Shown: positions 52,002 through 60,907, numbered from the stretch's first letter. The stretch is 64,000 bases of DNA from Amycolatopsis thailandensis (GCF_002234405.1 NZ_NMQT01000118.1:1-64000); one strand, 5' to 3'. Notes: generated by a model from the sequence alone, not told the origin. Program-made: numbers and translations.

Positions 52002-52049
52002 CAAAAGGGCGAATCGGACGTACCTGTAATCGCCCACTAGGCCCTTTTG
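52002..52049. promoter_or_regulatory. inverted repeat upstream of the lysozyme gene
   Basis: CAAAAGGGC and GCCCTTTTG, 30 bases apart, end 30 bp before the lysozyme start. It could be an operator or a leader hairpin; the right arm is followed by TCC rather than a U-tract. Confidence 0.4.
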
Positions 52050-52079
52050 TCCAACAGGTACACCCGTCAGGCTGTAACG

Positions 52080-53039
52080 ATGGCGCTGGGAATAGATATC
52101 TACAGCCGCTTTCAGACCGTTACCGATTGGCAAGCCGTCAAGGATCATGGGGTGACGTTCGTCTTCGTCAAGCTCACCGACGGTGGTGGCTTGCCGAACG
52201 GCGGCCGCAACACCGGCGAGGCGCTGGTGGCAGGCGCGAAATCGGTGGGAATCCCGGTGGGCGGCTATCACTTCGCCCAGGCGAATCCTTCGCCGGAAGC
52301 GCAGGCCGACGTGCTGATCAACGAGGTCCGGCGGCTCGGGGCGACCGGATGTGTCCCGATGCTCGACCTCGAAGACAACCCGCCCGGCTCGGGTATGCCG
52401 GACATCCCCGACGGGCGCAAGCGCGACTTCGCGATCAGGTTTTGCAACCGCGTGGCGGAACACGGGTTCCGTCCCGGTGTCTACATGAACAACGCGCACG
52501 CCAAGATGCTGCGTCCGGACCAGTTCGGCGTGCGGGACCTGGTCATCTGGATCGCGCGGTTCGGTGCGAAACCCGATCCGGCCGCGGGCCGCTACGACAT
52601 CCACCAGTTCACGGAATCCGGTCAGGTCCCCGGTATCCGCGCGAGCAGTGTCGACCTCGACGAGTCCTACACGAACGCCCACTTGACCGGCGGCGGTGCC
52701 GCCCCGAAGCGGAAGGCGAGCTCAGAACTCATGGAACGCAGGACCATTCCGGCGAGTACCGCCACCACGTCCGTGCGGCTGCTGCTCTCCGGCAGCGAGT
52801 CGGCAGCGATCGTCGTCCGCCCGCGCGTCGACGGCGACGGCGTCACCGACTCGCCCGTATGGCAGGGCAACATCTACGCCTGGGGCAGCGACAAGGTCGG
52901 TGTCGGCGGGAATCCCTTGAAGACACCCGGATTCAACCCCAAGACCGTGTCGCACCGGCGGTACGCCCTGCCGGGCGCGGTATGGGCGGACTACGAATAC
53001 AGCTCGGACGTGGAGTTCGAGATCGACATCATCGGCTGA
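52080..53039 (+). CDS. GH25-type lysozyme/muramidase
   Basis: A 319-residue protein. The N-terminal TIM barrel (about 1-200) starts ALGIDIYSRFQTVTDW (Asp6) and has the catalytic pair Asp96/Glu98 in PMLDLEDNPPG, matching GH25 muramidases. Residues about 230-319 form a beta-rich domain of unknown type. There is no signal peptide, so export would need another route, or it acts on lysis. A perfect palindrome follows the stop. Confidence 0.85.
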   Translation: MALGIDIYSRFQTVTDWQAVKDHGVTFVFVKLTDGGGLPNGGRNTGEALVAGAKSVGIPVGGYHFAQANPSPEAQADVLINEVRRLGATGCVPMLDLEDNPPGSGMPDIPDGRKRDFAIRFCNRVAEHGFRPGVYMNNAHAKMLRPDQFGVRDLVIWIARFGAKPDPAAGRYDIHQFTESGQVPGIRASSVDLDESYTNAHLTGGGAAPKRKASSELMERRTIPASTATTSVRLLLSGSESAAIVVRPRVDGDGVTDSPVWQGNIYAWGSDKVGVGGNPLKTPGFNPKTVSHRRYALPGAVWADYEYSSDVEFEIDIIG

Positions 53040-53257
53040 ACCTGGAAGTCCGTGAAGGCCTCCTTCCCTACTCTGAAGGTAGGGAAGGAGGCCTTCACGG
53101 ACTTCCAGGGGGCGTGCCGCGTCCACGATGAACTGGCACCGGGATATCGCACCTTGTCCACGCCCGGCGCGTGGCTCTCGGACACCCGCATGTCCGGCAG
53201 GTTCGCCCGCACGTCCTCGCCGGTGACCACGGCTTCACTTTTCCGAACCGTTGGCAT
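52991..53257 (-). CDS. doubtful small reading frame overlapping the LysR gene end
   Basis: An ATG inside the last codons of the LysR gene opens an 88-residue frame (PTVRKSEAVVTGEDVRANLP...). It runs through the palindrome and ends antisense to the lysozyme gene. The first 45 residues have actinomycete codon bias; the rest is palindrome and antisense sequence. It may be a gene remnant interrupted by palindrome insertion, or chance. Confidence 0.25.
   Translation of the reverse strand: MPTVRKSEAVVTGEDVRANLPDMRVSESHAPGVDKVRYPGASSSWTRHAPWKSVKASFPTFRVGKEAFTDFQVQPMMSISNSTSELYS
53041..53109. repeat. intergenic palindrome, 'gaaggcctccttc' type
   Basis: Perfect arms of about 30 bp (CCTGGAAGTCCGTGAAGGCC ... 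GGCCTTCACGGACTTCCAGG) around a short AT-rich centre, immediately after the lysozyme stop. Each arm again contains an inner dyad (GAAGGCCTCCTTC). Confidence 0.85.
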
Positions 53258-54191
53258 CGTGCACAGGGGTCATGGCCTCGCGGTCCGCCACCGGGAGCCA
53301 CTGGCGATCCGGGTCGAAGGGCCGGTAATGAGACCGGACGTGCTCGATCAGCAGCGGCAGCGTGGGGTGCCGGTTCTCGTGCCGCCACAGCAGAGAGAAC
53401 GGGTACACCGGCGTCGGGTCGACGAGCGGGATCTGGACGACGTCCGGATGCCAGGGCACGTGCATCTTCGCGCCGACGAAACCCAGGCGGTCCTTCGACT
53501 CGCCGAGCACCTCGATGTGGTGTTCGAGCCCGAAGTTCGGGCCGTCGGTGTCGACGAGGATCCCGAACGCCGGGCACAGCTCCTGCCAGAACTCCGCCCA
53601 TTCGCTGGCCCGCGCGTTGTACGGCATCCACGCCGTCAGACCGGCGAGCTCCGCCATCGCGACCCGGCGCCGTCGTGCGAGCGGATGCCGTCGCCCCACC
53701 AGCAGGTTCGCCGGCTCCAGGTAGGCCGGTATCCGGCCGATCCCGGGGTCTTTCACCGTGTTGACGCGGGCGAAGGCCGCGTCGACCGAATCGGGCAGCA
53801 TCGACCGGCGCACCGCGCCCAAACCCGGCGTGACGAGCTCCAGTTCGTCGTCGTGGTCGGCGTGGAAGGCGCGGATCACCTCCATGGTCGCCAGCCGGGT
53901 GCCGAGGACGTCGACACGCAGGGGGCGGCGCCTGCCTTGAAGACGTTCGACGGCCTGGTCCGCGAGGCTGATCAGCGCCCGGGCGTGGACGAGGAACTCC
54001 TCGCCGACTTCGGTCGGCTCGGCGCCGCCGCGGGTCCGCGAAAGCAGCCGCACGCCGAGATCCGCTTCGAGTTTGGCGACCCGTTTGGAGATCGCCTGCT
54101 GACTCACGTCCAGCCGGATCGCCGCCTCGCTGAAGTACCGGTCCTCGGCCACCGCGAGGAACGCGCGCACCGCGCCCAGGTCCAGCTCCAC
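53235..54191 (-). CDS. LysR-family transcriptional regulator
   Basis: A 318-residue protein. The N-terminal HTH reads AVRAFLAVAEDRYFSEAAIRLDVSQQAISKRVAKLEADLGVRL, and the remainder is the periplasmic-binding-like effector domain. GTG start with GGGAG upstream. A 5-5-5 dyad lies 13 bp before the start, a likely autoregulatory site. It is divergent from dnaE (120 bp); whether it also affects that gene is unclear. The same frame stays open far upstream, antisense to dnaE, but that is not coding. Confidence 0.92.
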   Translation of the reverse strand: MELDLGAVRAFLAVAEDRYFSEAAIRLDVSQQAISKRVAKLEADLGVRLLSRTRGGAEPTEVGEEFLVHARALISLADQAVERLQGRRRPLRVDVLGTRLATMEVIRAFHADHDDELELVTPGLGAVRRSMLPDSVDAAFARVNTVKDPGIGRIPAYLEPANLLVGRRHPLARRRRVAMAELAGLTAWMPYNARASEWAEFWQELCPAFGILVDTDGPNFGLEHHIEVLGESKDRLGFVGAKMHVPWHPDVVQIPLVDPTPVYPFSLLWRHENRHPTLPLLIEHVRSHYRPFDPDRQWLPVADREAMTPVHDANGSEK

Positions 54192-54203
54192 CTTGCTCTC
54201 CCT

Positions 54204-54218
54204 ACAACTTCTGGTTGT
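54204..54218. promoter_or_regulatory. LysR-type binding box
   Basis: ACAAC-TTCTG-GTTGT, a 15-bp dyad preceded by T, fits the T-N11-A layout bound by LysR regulators. It is in the lysR-dnaE gap, 13 bp from the regulator's start. Confidence 0.6.
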
Positions 54219-54311
54219 CACTGATCGCGTGTCGCTTGTTGGACATCGCCTGCGTGACTTGGGTCCAATCGTCGCGTCGGACCGGAATCGTACAACCGTG
54301 GGGAGTGGCCG

Positions 54312-57300
54312 GTGGACTCCTTCGTGCACCTGCACGTTCATACCGAGTATTCGATGCTCGACGGCGCGGCCAAGATCGCGCCGCTGTTCGCCGAGGCCCA
54401 GCGGCTCGGCATGCCCGCCGTGGGCATGACCGACCACGGGAACATGTACGGCGCCGACGAGTTCTACCGGCAGTCCGTCCGTGCCGGGCTCAAACCGGTG
54501 ATCGGCATCGAGGCCTACCTCGCGCCCGAGTCGCGTTTCCACAAGAAGCCGGTGTTCTGGGGACGGCGTGGCGACGGCGGTGACGTGTCCGGCGGCGGCG
54601 CCTACACGCATATGACGATGCTGGCGGAGAACGCGACCGGGTTGCGGAACCTGTTCAAACTGTCCTCCCTGGCCAGCCTGGAGGGTTACTACCGCAAGCC
54701 CCGGATGGACCGCGAACTCCTCGCCCGGCACCACGAAGGCGTCATCGCCACCACCGGCTGCCCGTCCGGTGAGGTGCAGACCAGGCTCCGGCTCGGTCAG
54801 CCGGACGAGGCGATCCAGGCGGCCTCGGACTACCGCGACATCTTCGGCGCGGACGATTTCTTCCTGGAGATGATGGACCACGGCCTCCCGATCGAACGGT
54901 CCGTGCGGGACGGGCTGCTGGACATCGGCCGCAGACTCGGCCTGAAACCCCTGGCCACCAACGATTCGCATTACGTCACCCAGGATCAGGCGGACGCGCA
55001 TTCGGCACTGCTGTGCGTCCAGTCCGGCAAGACCCTCGACGATCCCGGCCGGTTCAAGTTCGACGGCGACGGCTACTACCTCAAGTCCGCGGAGGAGATG
55101 CGCCGGTACTGGGACGCCGAGGTCCCGGGCGCGGCGGACTCCACGCTGCTCATCGCCGAACGGATCGAGCCCTACGACGACGTCTACCGGCACGTCGACC
55201 GCATGCCGGTCTTCGACGTCCCGGAAGGACACGACGAGGAGTCCTGGCTGCGCGAGGAGGTCGCGGCCGGGCTCCGGCGAAGGCTGCCGGACGGCGTCCC
55301 CGACGCCTACGTCGCCCGTGCCGACTTCGAAATCGGCGTGATCGCCGAAAAGGGCTTCCCGGCGTACTTCCTGATCACCGCCGACCTGATGAACCACGCC
55401 CGCCGCGTCGGCATCCGGGTCGGACCCGGCCGCGGTTCGGCGGCGGGCTCGCTCGTCGCGTACGCGCTCGGCATCACCAACCTGGACCCGATCGACCTCG
55501 GCCTGCTCTTCGAACGGTTCCTCAACCCGGAACGGGTGTCCATGCCGGACATCGACATGGACTTCGACGACCGGCGGCGCGGCGAGATGATCCGCTACGC
55601 CACCGACAAGTACGGCGCCGAGCACGTCGCGCAGGTCATCACCTTCGGCACGATCAAGACCAAGGCGGCCATCAAGGACTCCGCACGCGTCCACTATGGA
55701 CAGAGCGGATACGCGATCGCGGACCGGATCTCCAAGGCGCTGCCGCCGCCGGTCGCGGCGAAGGACATCCCGCTCGGCGGGATCGTCGAGCCGGACCACG
55801 AGCGGTACGCCGAAGCCGCCGAGGTCCGGGCGCTGCTGGAAGGCGACGGCGAGGCGGCCAAGATCTTCGAGACCGCCCGCGGGCTGGAAGGACTGATCCG
55901 CAACGCGGGGGTGCACGCCTGCGCCGTCATCATGTCGAGCGAACCGCTGCTCGACGCGATCCCGTTGTGGCGGCGGGACGACGGCGCGGTGATCACCGGC
56001 TGGGACTACCCGTCGTGCGAGAACATCGGCCTGCTGAAGATGGACTTCCTCGGCCTGCGGAACCTCACCGTCATCGGCGACGCGCTGGACAACATCAAGG
56101 AAAACCGCGGCGAGGACATCGATCTCGACACGCTTGGCGTCGACGATCGGGCGACCTACGAACTGCTCGCCCGCGGCGACAGTCTCGGCGTCTTCCAGCT
56201 CGACGGCGGCGCGATGCGGGATCTGCTGCGCCGGATGGGGCCGACCGGATTCGGCGACATCATCGCGGTGAACGCGCTGTACCGGCCCGGCCCGATCGCG
56301 ATGAACACGCACAACAACTACGCGGACCGCAAGAACCGCAGGCAACCGGTCGAGTCGATCCATCCGGAACTGGCCGGGCCGCTGCGCGAGATCCTGGCCG
56401 AGACGCACGGCCTGATCGTCTATCAGGAACAGATCATGCGGATCGCGCGTGACGTCGCCGGCTATTCCATGGGCCGCGCCGACGTGCTGCGCAAGGCGAT
56501 GGGCAAGAAGAAGAAAGAGGTGCTGGAGAAGGAGTTCGAGGGTTTCCGGGACGGCATGGTCGCCAACGGGTTCTCGCGCGAGGCCGTACAGGCCCTGTGG
56601 GACGCGATCCTGCCGTTCGCCGGGTACGCGTTCAACAAGTCCCACGCCGCGGGTTACGGCCTGGTCGGCTATTGGACCGCGTACCTGAAGGCGAACTACC
56701 CGGCGGAGTACATGGCGGGCCTGCTGACTTCGGTGGGGGACAACAAGGACAAGTCGGCGGTCTACCTCTCGGAATGCCGCAGGCTGGGGATCAAGGTGCT
56801 GCCACCCGACGTCAACGAGTCGGGGCTCCGGTTTTCGGCGGTCGGGGACGCGATCCGCTTCGGGCTGGGCGCGGTGCGCAACGTCGGCGCGAACGTGGTC
56901 GATTCGATCATCGCGACACGGCGGGAGAAGGGGAAGTACGCGTCGTTCACGGACTTCCTCGATAAGGCGGAGTTGTTGGCCTGCAACAAACGCGTCGTCG
57001 AGTCCCTGGCCAAGGCGGGCGCTTTCGACTCGCTCGGGCATACGCGGCTCTCGATCCTGCGGGTGCACGAGGACGCGGTGGACGCCGTGGTGCCGTTGAA
57101 ACGCAAGCAGGCGATGGGCCAGTTCGATCTCTTCGGCGCGGACGAGGAGAGCCAAGAAGACACCTCGCCGCTGGCTCATCTCAGGTTCGGCGTCGAGGAG
57201 TGGCCGCGCAAGGAATTGCTCACCCACGAACGGGAAATGCTCGGGCTGTACGTCTCCGCGCATCCGCTCGACGGCGCGGAACGAGTCCTGCGCCGGCACG

Positions 57301-57824
57301 CGCCCCGCCCGATCGCCGCGATCCTCGACAATCCGCCGAGGGAGGGGGAACTGGTCGTCGCCGGGCTCATCACCTCCTTGGAGCGGCGGGTGAACAAGAA
57401 GGGCGAGCCGTGGGCAATCTGCACGATCGAGGATCTGGACGCCGCGCTCGAAGTGCTGTTCTTTCCCAAGGCGTACGCGTTGTTCGTGGCGGAACTGACC
57501 GAGGACAACGCCGTCCGCGTCAGCGGCCGGGTGAACTGGCGGGAGGACAAGATGTCCGTGTTCGGCGGCGGCCTGGTGCCGCTGGATCTTTCCGCGGCCG
57601 GGGACGAAGAACCGCCCCTGACGTTGCACGCCGTCGCCGCGAGGCTGACCGAGGACGTGGTCCTCGAACTGAGGCGGACTTTGCTGGCACACAAGGGGGA
57701 GACCCCGGTCCGGGTGGAGCTCGCCGGGTCGCTGTACGCGCTCGACGACTATCCTGTGGCGGTCAGCTCGATGCTTCTGGGGGAGCTGAAGTCCATTCCC
57801 GGCATCACGCCCGGACGACCTTGA
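54312..57824 (+). CDS. dnaE: DNA polymerase III alpha subunit, DnaE1 type
   Basis: A 1170-residue replicative polymerase. The PHP domain keeps the metal ligands of mycobacterial DnaE1 (His8, His10, Asp17 in HLHVHTEYSMLD; later TDHGNM, TTGCPSGE and TNDSHYVT), so 3'-5' exonuclease activity is likely intact. The palm has PDIDMDFDDRRRG. MGQFDLFG near 930 is the beta-clamp motif, and an OB fold follows. Length and motifs fit DnaE1, not the shorter DnaE2. The neighbours (LysR, SDR, O-methyltransferase) are not the usual dnaE1 setting, so it could be a second copy. GTG start. Confidence 0.93.
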   Translation: MDSFVHLHVHTEYSMLDGAAKIAPLFAEAQRLGMPAVGMTDHGNMYGADEFYRQSVRAGLKPVIGIEAYLAPESRFHKKPVFWGRRGDGGDVSGGGAYTHMTMLAENATGLRNLFKLSSLASLEGYYRKPRMDRELLARHHEGVIATTGCPSGEVQTRLRLGQPDEAIQAASDYRDIFGADDFFLEMMDHGLPIERSVRDGLLDIGRRLGLKPLATNDSHYVTQDQADAHSALLCVQSGKTLDDPGRFKFDGDGYYLKSAEEMRRYWDAEVPGAADSTLLIAERIEPYDDVYRHVDRMPVFDVPEGHDEESWLREEVAAGLRRRLPDGVPDAYVARADFEIGVIAEKGFPAYFLITADLMNHARRVGIRVGPGRGSAAGSLVAYALGITNLDPIDLGLLFERFLNPERVSMPDIDMDFDDRRRGEMIRYATDKYGAEHVAQVITFGTIKTKAAIKDSARVHYGQSGYAIADRISKALPPPVAAKDIPLGGIVEPDHERYAEAAEVRALLEGDGEAAKIFETARGLEGLIRNAGVHACAVIMSSEPLLDAIPLWRRDDGAVITGWDYPSCENIGLLKMDFLGLRNLTVIGDALDNIKENRGEDIDLDTLGVDDRATYELLARGDSLGVFQLDGGAMRDLLRRMGPTGFGDIIAVNALYRPGPIAMNTHNNYADRKNRRQPVESIHPELAGPLREILAETHGLIVYQEQIMRIARDVAGYSMGRADVLRKAMGKKKKEVLEKEFEGFRDGMVANGFSREAVQALWDAILPFAGYAFNKSHAAGYGLVGYWTAYLKANYPAEYMAGLLTSVGDNKDKSAVYLSECRRLGIKVLPPDVNESGLRFSAVGDAIRFGLGAVRNVGANVVDSIIATRREKGKYASFTDFLDKAELLACNKRVVESLAKAGAFDSLGHTRLSILRVHEDAVDAVVPLKRKQAMGQFDLFGADEESQEDTSPLAHLRFGVEEWPRKELLTHEREMLGLYVSAHPLDGAERVLRRHAPRPIAAILDNPPREGELVVAGLITSLERRVNKKGEPWAICTIEDLDAALEVLFFPKAYALFVAELTEDNAVRVSGRVNWREDKMSVFGGGLVPLDLSAAGDEEPPLTLHAVAARLTEDVVLELRRTLLAHKGETPVRVELAGSLYALDDYPVAVSSMLLGELKSIPGITPGRP

Positions 57825-57840
57825 AGGGGGAAAGACGCCG

Positions 57841-58428
57841 ATGAAGATCCTCGTGGTCGGTGCCACCGGGACGATCGGGGCCGCGGTCTCGTCAGCGCTC
57901 ACCACGCGCGGGCACACGGTGCTCGCCGCGTCCCGGTCCGGCGAAATCAAGGTGGACGTCGAGCGGCCCGGCACACTCGACGCGGTCTTCGCCGCCGAAT
58001 CAGGGATCGAGCACGTCGTGTGTTGCGCGGGAAGTGGTTCGCTGGTCCCGGTGGACGGCGGTACCGACGAAGAGTTCGTCGAAGGGCTGCGAGGGAAACT
58101 GCTCGGCCAGGTGTTCCTGCTGCGGCACGCGATCCCGCGTCTGCCGGACGGTGGTTCGGTCACGCTGACCTCGGGCCGGATCCCGGAAACGCTGCGCGGC
58201 AGCGCTTTCGGCGTCCTGACCAACGTCGGTCTCGAAGCGTTCGTCGCCACGGCGGCCCGCGAACTGCCGCGCGGCCTCCGCGTCAACGCCGTCAGCCCCG
58301 GCTGGGTGAGCGAAACGCTCGCCGCGCTCGGTGAACCGGACGGCGGCACCCCGGCGGCGGTCGTCGCGCGGAGCTACGTCGAGGCGGTGGAGACCGCGGG
58401 CCTCACCGGGCGGACGTTGACGCCGTAA
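57841..58428 (+). CDS. short-chain dehydrogenase-like protein, atypical active site
   Basis: A 195-residue Rossmann protein: VVGATGTIGAAVSSAL binds the cofactor, VVCCAGSG replaces the NNAG motif, and INAVSPG-like RVNAVSPGWVSET closes the fold. The usual YxxxK catalytic pair is missing: the matching stretch reads SAFGVLTNVGLEAFV. This short SDR subgroup may be a divergent reductase or non-catalytic. 16 bp after dnaE, with GGGGG as SD, and followed by an O-methyltransferase. Confidence 0.82.
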   Translation: MKILVVGATGTIGAAVSSALTTRGHTVLAASRSGEIKVDVERPGTLDAVFAAESGIEHVVCCAGSGSLVPVDGGTDEEFVEGLRGKLLGQVFLLRHAIPRLPDGGSVTLTSGRIPETLRGSAFGVLTNVGLEAFVATAARELPRGLRVNAVSPGWVSETLAALGEPDGGTPAAVVARSYVEAVETAGLTGRTLTP

Positions 58429-58460
58429 GTCGGTTGACCGCGCTGCCACAGTGGATAGCC

Positions 58461-59468
58461 GTGACCACTCATGACAAGGACAGACAGGAATTCCTGAAGT
58501 TGGCCGGGCTCGCGACCCCGATGGCGCTGCGGGTCGCGGTCACCCTCGGACTGCCGGACCGTTTGTCGGGTGCCGGTGCCGGCGTGGACGAACTCGCGAC
58601 GGAACTCGGCCAAGCACCACTTCCCCTCGGCCTGTTACTGGGGCATCTCGCGACCCTCGGCGTCGTCGAGCCGACGTCGACCGGCTATCGCACGACCGCG
58701 TACGGGGCGAAACTCCGCGCCGACGCGGGAAACGGGCTCGCCGGCCTCCTGGACATGAACGCCGCCGGCGGGCGAGGCGAACTGGCGTTCGTCGAACTCG
58801 CGCACAGCATCGCCACCGGTGAGGCGGGCTACATCCGCCGGTACGGGCAGGACTTCTGGACCGACCTCGCCGATCAACCCCGGCTGCGCGAGACTTTCGA
58901 CCGGCAGATGACCCAACGGTTCCTGACGCAGGTGCCGGGGATCGTCGCCGGGTTCGACTGGTCACGGTTCGGCACGATCGTCGACGTCGGCGGAGGCCAC
59001 GGCAGCCTGCTCGCCGCCATCCTGACGGCCAATCCTTCGGTGCGCGGCCATCTCGTCGACCTCGCGCCGACCGCGGCCGCCGCCGAGAAAGAGCTGCGTG
59101 AGCAGGGGCTCGAAGACCGGACCGAGGTCACCGCGGGCAGCTTCTTCGACCCGCTCCCGGCCGGGGCGGACGCGTATCTGCTGTCGGACATCCTCCACGA
59201 CTGGGACGACGAGCACGCCCATCGCGTCCTGGCTCGCTGCGCCGAAGCGGCGCGTCCCGGAGGCCGCGTCCTGGTCATCGAGGCGGTCGGCGGACTCGGC
59301 GCGCAAACCGAGTGGGACCTGGTCATGCTCGTGCTCTACGGCGGCCGCGAACGGCGTCTCGAAGAACTCCGCGAACTCGCCGTCGCGCACGGTCTCGTCT
59401 TCGACTCCGTCACCACGCTGACCGAAGAGCGCAGCCTGCTGGAGTTCCAGGTCCAAGATATTCCTTGA
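58461..59468 (+). CDS. SAM-dependent O-methyltransferase (hydroxyindole/polyketide OMT type)
   Basis: A 335-residue protein. An N-terminal winged-helix dimerisation domain (about 10-90) precedes the SAM fold with VDVGGGHGSLLAAI (about 174-187), LVDLAPT and the catalytic-region motif SDILHDWDDE. This is the layout of TcmO/DmpM-type polyketide O-methyltransferases. No polyketide cluster is visible. GTG 58461 gives a compact start; a TTG 27 bases upstream is also in frame. Downstream of the SDR gene, so a two-step modification is possible. Confidence 0.88.
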   Translation: MTTHDKDRQEFLKLAGLATPMALRVAVTLGLPDRLSGAGAGVDELATELGQAPLPLGLLLGHLATLGVVEPTSTGYRTTAYGAKLRADAGNGLAGLLDMNAAGGRGELAFVELAHSIATGEAGYIRRYGQDFWTDLADQPRLRETFDRQMTQRFLTQVPGIVAGFDWSRFGTIVDVGGGHGSLLAAILTANPSVRGHLVDLAPTAAAAEKELREQGLEDRTEVTAGSFFDPLPAGADAYLLSDILHDWDDEHAHRVLARCAEAARPGGRVLVIEAVGGLGAQTEWDLVMLVLYGGRERRLEELRELAVAHGLVFDSVTTLTEERSLLEFQVQDIP

Positions 59469-59494
59469 CAAGAATATTCTGCTAAGTGAATACT
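59465..59494 (+). promoter_or_regulatory. promoter and palindrome of the ArsR-SRPBCC gene
   Basis: TTGACA (59465-59470), 18 bases, AATACT (59489-59494). The -10 ends 7 bases before the ATG, implying a leaderless transcript. The spacer begins with the perfect dyad AGAATATTCT, a likely autorepressor site for the ArsR domain. Confidence 0.65.
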
Positions 59495-59501
59495 TCTGGG
59501 C

Positions 59502-60311
59502 ATGGAGCAGATCGCAGCAGCACTGGGTGACGGAGCGAGGTGGCGCATCGTCGAGCTGCTCGCCGAGCGGCCCCGATCCGTCGGCGAGCTCGCCGAGCTG
59601 ACCGGCCTGCGGCAGCCGCAGACCACCAAGCACCTCCAGACTCTCGCCCGCGCCGGGCTCGTGACGGTGTTCCCGCTCGGGCAGCGTCGCGTCTACGCGG
59701 TCGAGGCGGCTCCGCTGAAGGACTTCGAAGGGTGCCTGGGGGCGCTGATCGCGACCATCGAGGCGAACGAGGGCGAGCGGGATGTCCTCGCGCGCTATCA
59801 GGCCGCGATCGGCGCGGACACCGAGGCCGCGAAGCAGGACCGGTGGGCGGACGGACGGATGTTCTCGTTCGACCGCCTGCTGGTCGCCCAGCGTGCCGAC
59901 GTCTGGCGGCACTGGATCGAGCCCGGGCTGCTCGCGTCGTGGTGGGCGCCGCCCTCGATGACCGTCACCGACTGCGTCATCGAGCCGTGGCCGGGCGGGC
60001 GTGCCGTTCTCGACTACCGCGACGCGGAGGGGCGGTACCGCTCCGCGGGCGAGGTCCGCGCCGCGACCGAACCCGGGCACCTCGAGTTCGACCTCTCGGT
60101 GCTGGACGCCAAGGGAGAGGTCTTCTTCACCGGTCACTACGACCTGAACTTCACCGAAGCGCCGGGCGGGACCCGGCTCCGGCTCGACCTGCGCGTCACC
60201 GAAACCACCGTCGAAGCAGTGCCTTTCATCGCCGGGATCGAAACCGGCTGGGGCCAGGTGCTCGACAACCTCGCAGCCCGACTCACTCAGGAAAAGGACC
60301 GAACGACATGA
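59502..60311 (+). CDS. ArsR-family HTH fused to an SRPBCC (AHSA1) domain
   Basis: A 269-residue protein. Residues 1-75 are an ArsR winged helix (EQIAAALGDGARWRIVELL, LRQPQTTKHLQTL) without the usual metal-binding cysteines. From about 118 an SRPBCC/AHSA1 ligand-binding fold follows (HWIEPGLLASWWAPPSMTVTD, WPGGRAVLDYRD). Such fusions likely sense a hydrophobic small molecule. It overlaps the DHFR-like gene (ATGA) and has a strong promoter with a dyad in the spacer, suggesting autoregulation. Confidence 0.9.
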   Translation: MEQIAAALGDGARWRIVELLAERPRSVGELAELTGLRQPQTTKHLQTLARAGLVTVFPLGQRRVYAVEAAPLKDFEGCLGALIATIEANEGERDVLARYQAAIGADTEAAKQDRWADGRMFSFDRLLVAQRADVWRHWIEPGLLASWWAPPSMTVTDCVIEPWPGGRAVLDYRDAEGRYRSAGEVRAATEPGHLEFDLSVLDAKGEVFFTGHYDLNFTEAPGGTRLRLDLRVTETTVEAVPFIAGIETGWGQVLDNLAARLTQEKDRTT

Positions 60312-60907
60312 CGAACCCGACCGGCCGCCGCGTCACCGCGAACATCAGCCTCACCCTCGACGGTCACTACAGCGGCCCCGGTGGCCCCGGCGACATGGGC
60401 GCGATCGTCTCGTACGCCACCACCGAAGTCGCCCGCGCTCACCTCGCGCGCATCCACGACAAGGCGACGACCGCGGTCCTCGGCAGACTGAACGCCGAGG
60501 GATTCCTGGGCTTCTGGCCGACGATCGCCGCCGACGAGAACGCCGACCCGCGCGACCGCGCCTACGCGAAGTGGCTGGTGGACGCCGAAAAAGTCGTCCT
60601 TTCCACGACCCTGACCGAAGCGCCCTGGGACCGCGCCCGCATCGCGAACGCCCCCGCCGCCGACGTCATCGCCGACCTGAAGGCGAGCGGGGAAGGGGAC
60701 ATCCTGGTCAACAGCAGCGCCAGTGTCATCAAGGCCCTGCTCGCGGAGGACCTGATCGACCGGCTGTACCTGATGATCTGCCCCGAGATCACCGGCGGCG
60801 GGCAGCGGCTGTTCGTCGACGGCCTGCCGGCTTCGAAGTGGAGGCTGGCTTATCAGGAGGTCGGGGAACTGGGGGAGATGGCGCTGGTCTACGACCGGGC
60901 GCGGTGA
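60308..60907 (+). CDS. dihydrofolate reductase-family (RibD C-terminal-like) protein
   Basis: A 199-residue protein. RVTANISLTLDGHYSGPGG opens the fold; LVNSSASVIKALLAEDLIDRLYLMICPEITGGG is typical of the RibD-C/YyaP/YwjB group of NADPH-dependent reductases. Substrate unknown. Translationally coupled to the ArsR-SRPBCC gene, its likely regulator. Its 3' end overlaps the next, leftward gene by 19 bp. Confidence 0.9.
   Translation: MTNPTGRRVTANISLTLDGHYSGPGGPGDMGAIVSYATTEVARAHLARIHDKATTAVLGRLNAEGFLGFWPTIAADENADPRDRAYAKWLVDAEKVVLSTTLTEAPWDRARIANAPAADVIADLKASGEGDILVNSSASVIKALLAEDLIDRLYLMICPEITGGGQRLFVDGLPASKWRLAYQEVGELGEMALVYDRAR

Noticed and set aside
54192..58349. A reading frame open for more than 1,380 codons on the minus strand, antisense to dnaE and continuous with the LysR frame
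   Set aside because: It mirrors dnaE codon structure in high-GC DNA (shadow frame). The translation is Arg/Val/Gly/Asp-rich and shows no domain; LysR has its own GTG and SD at 54191.
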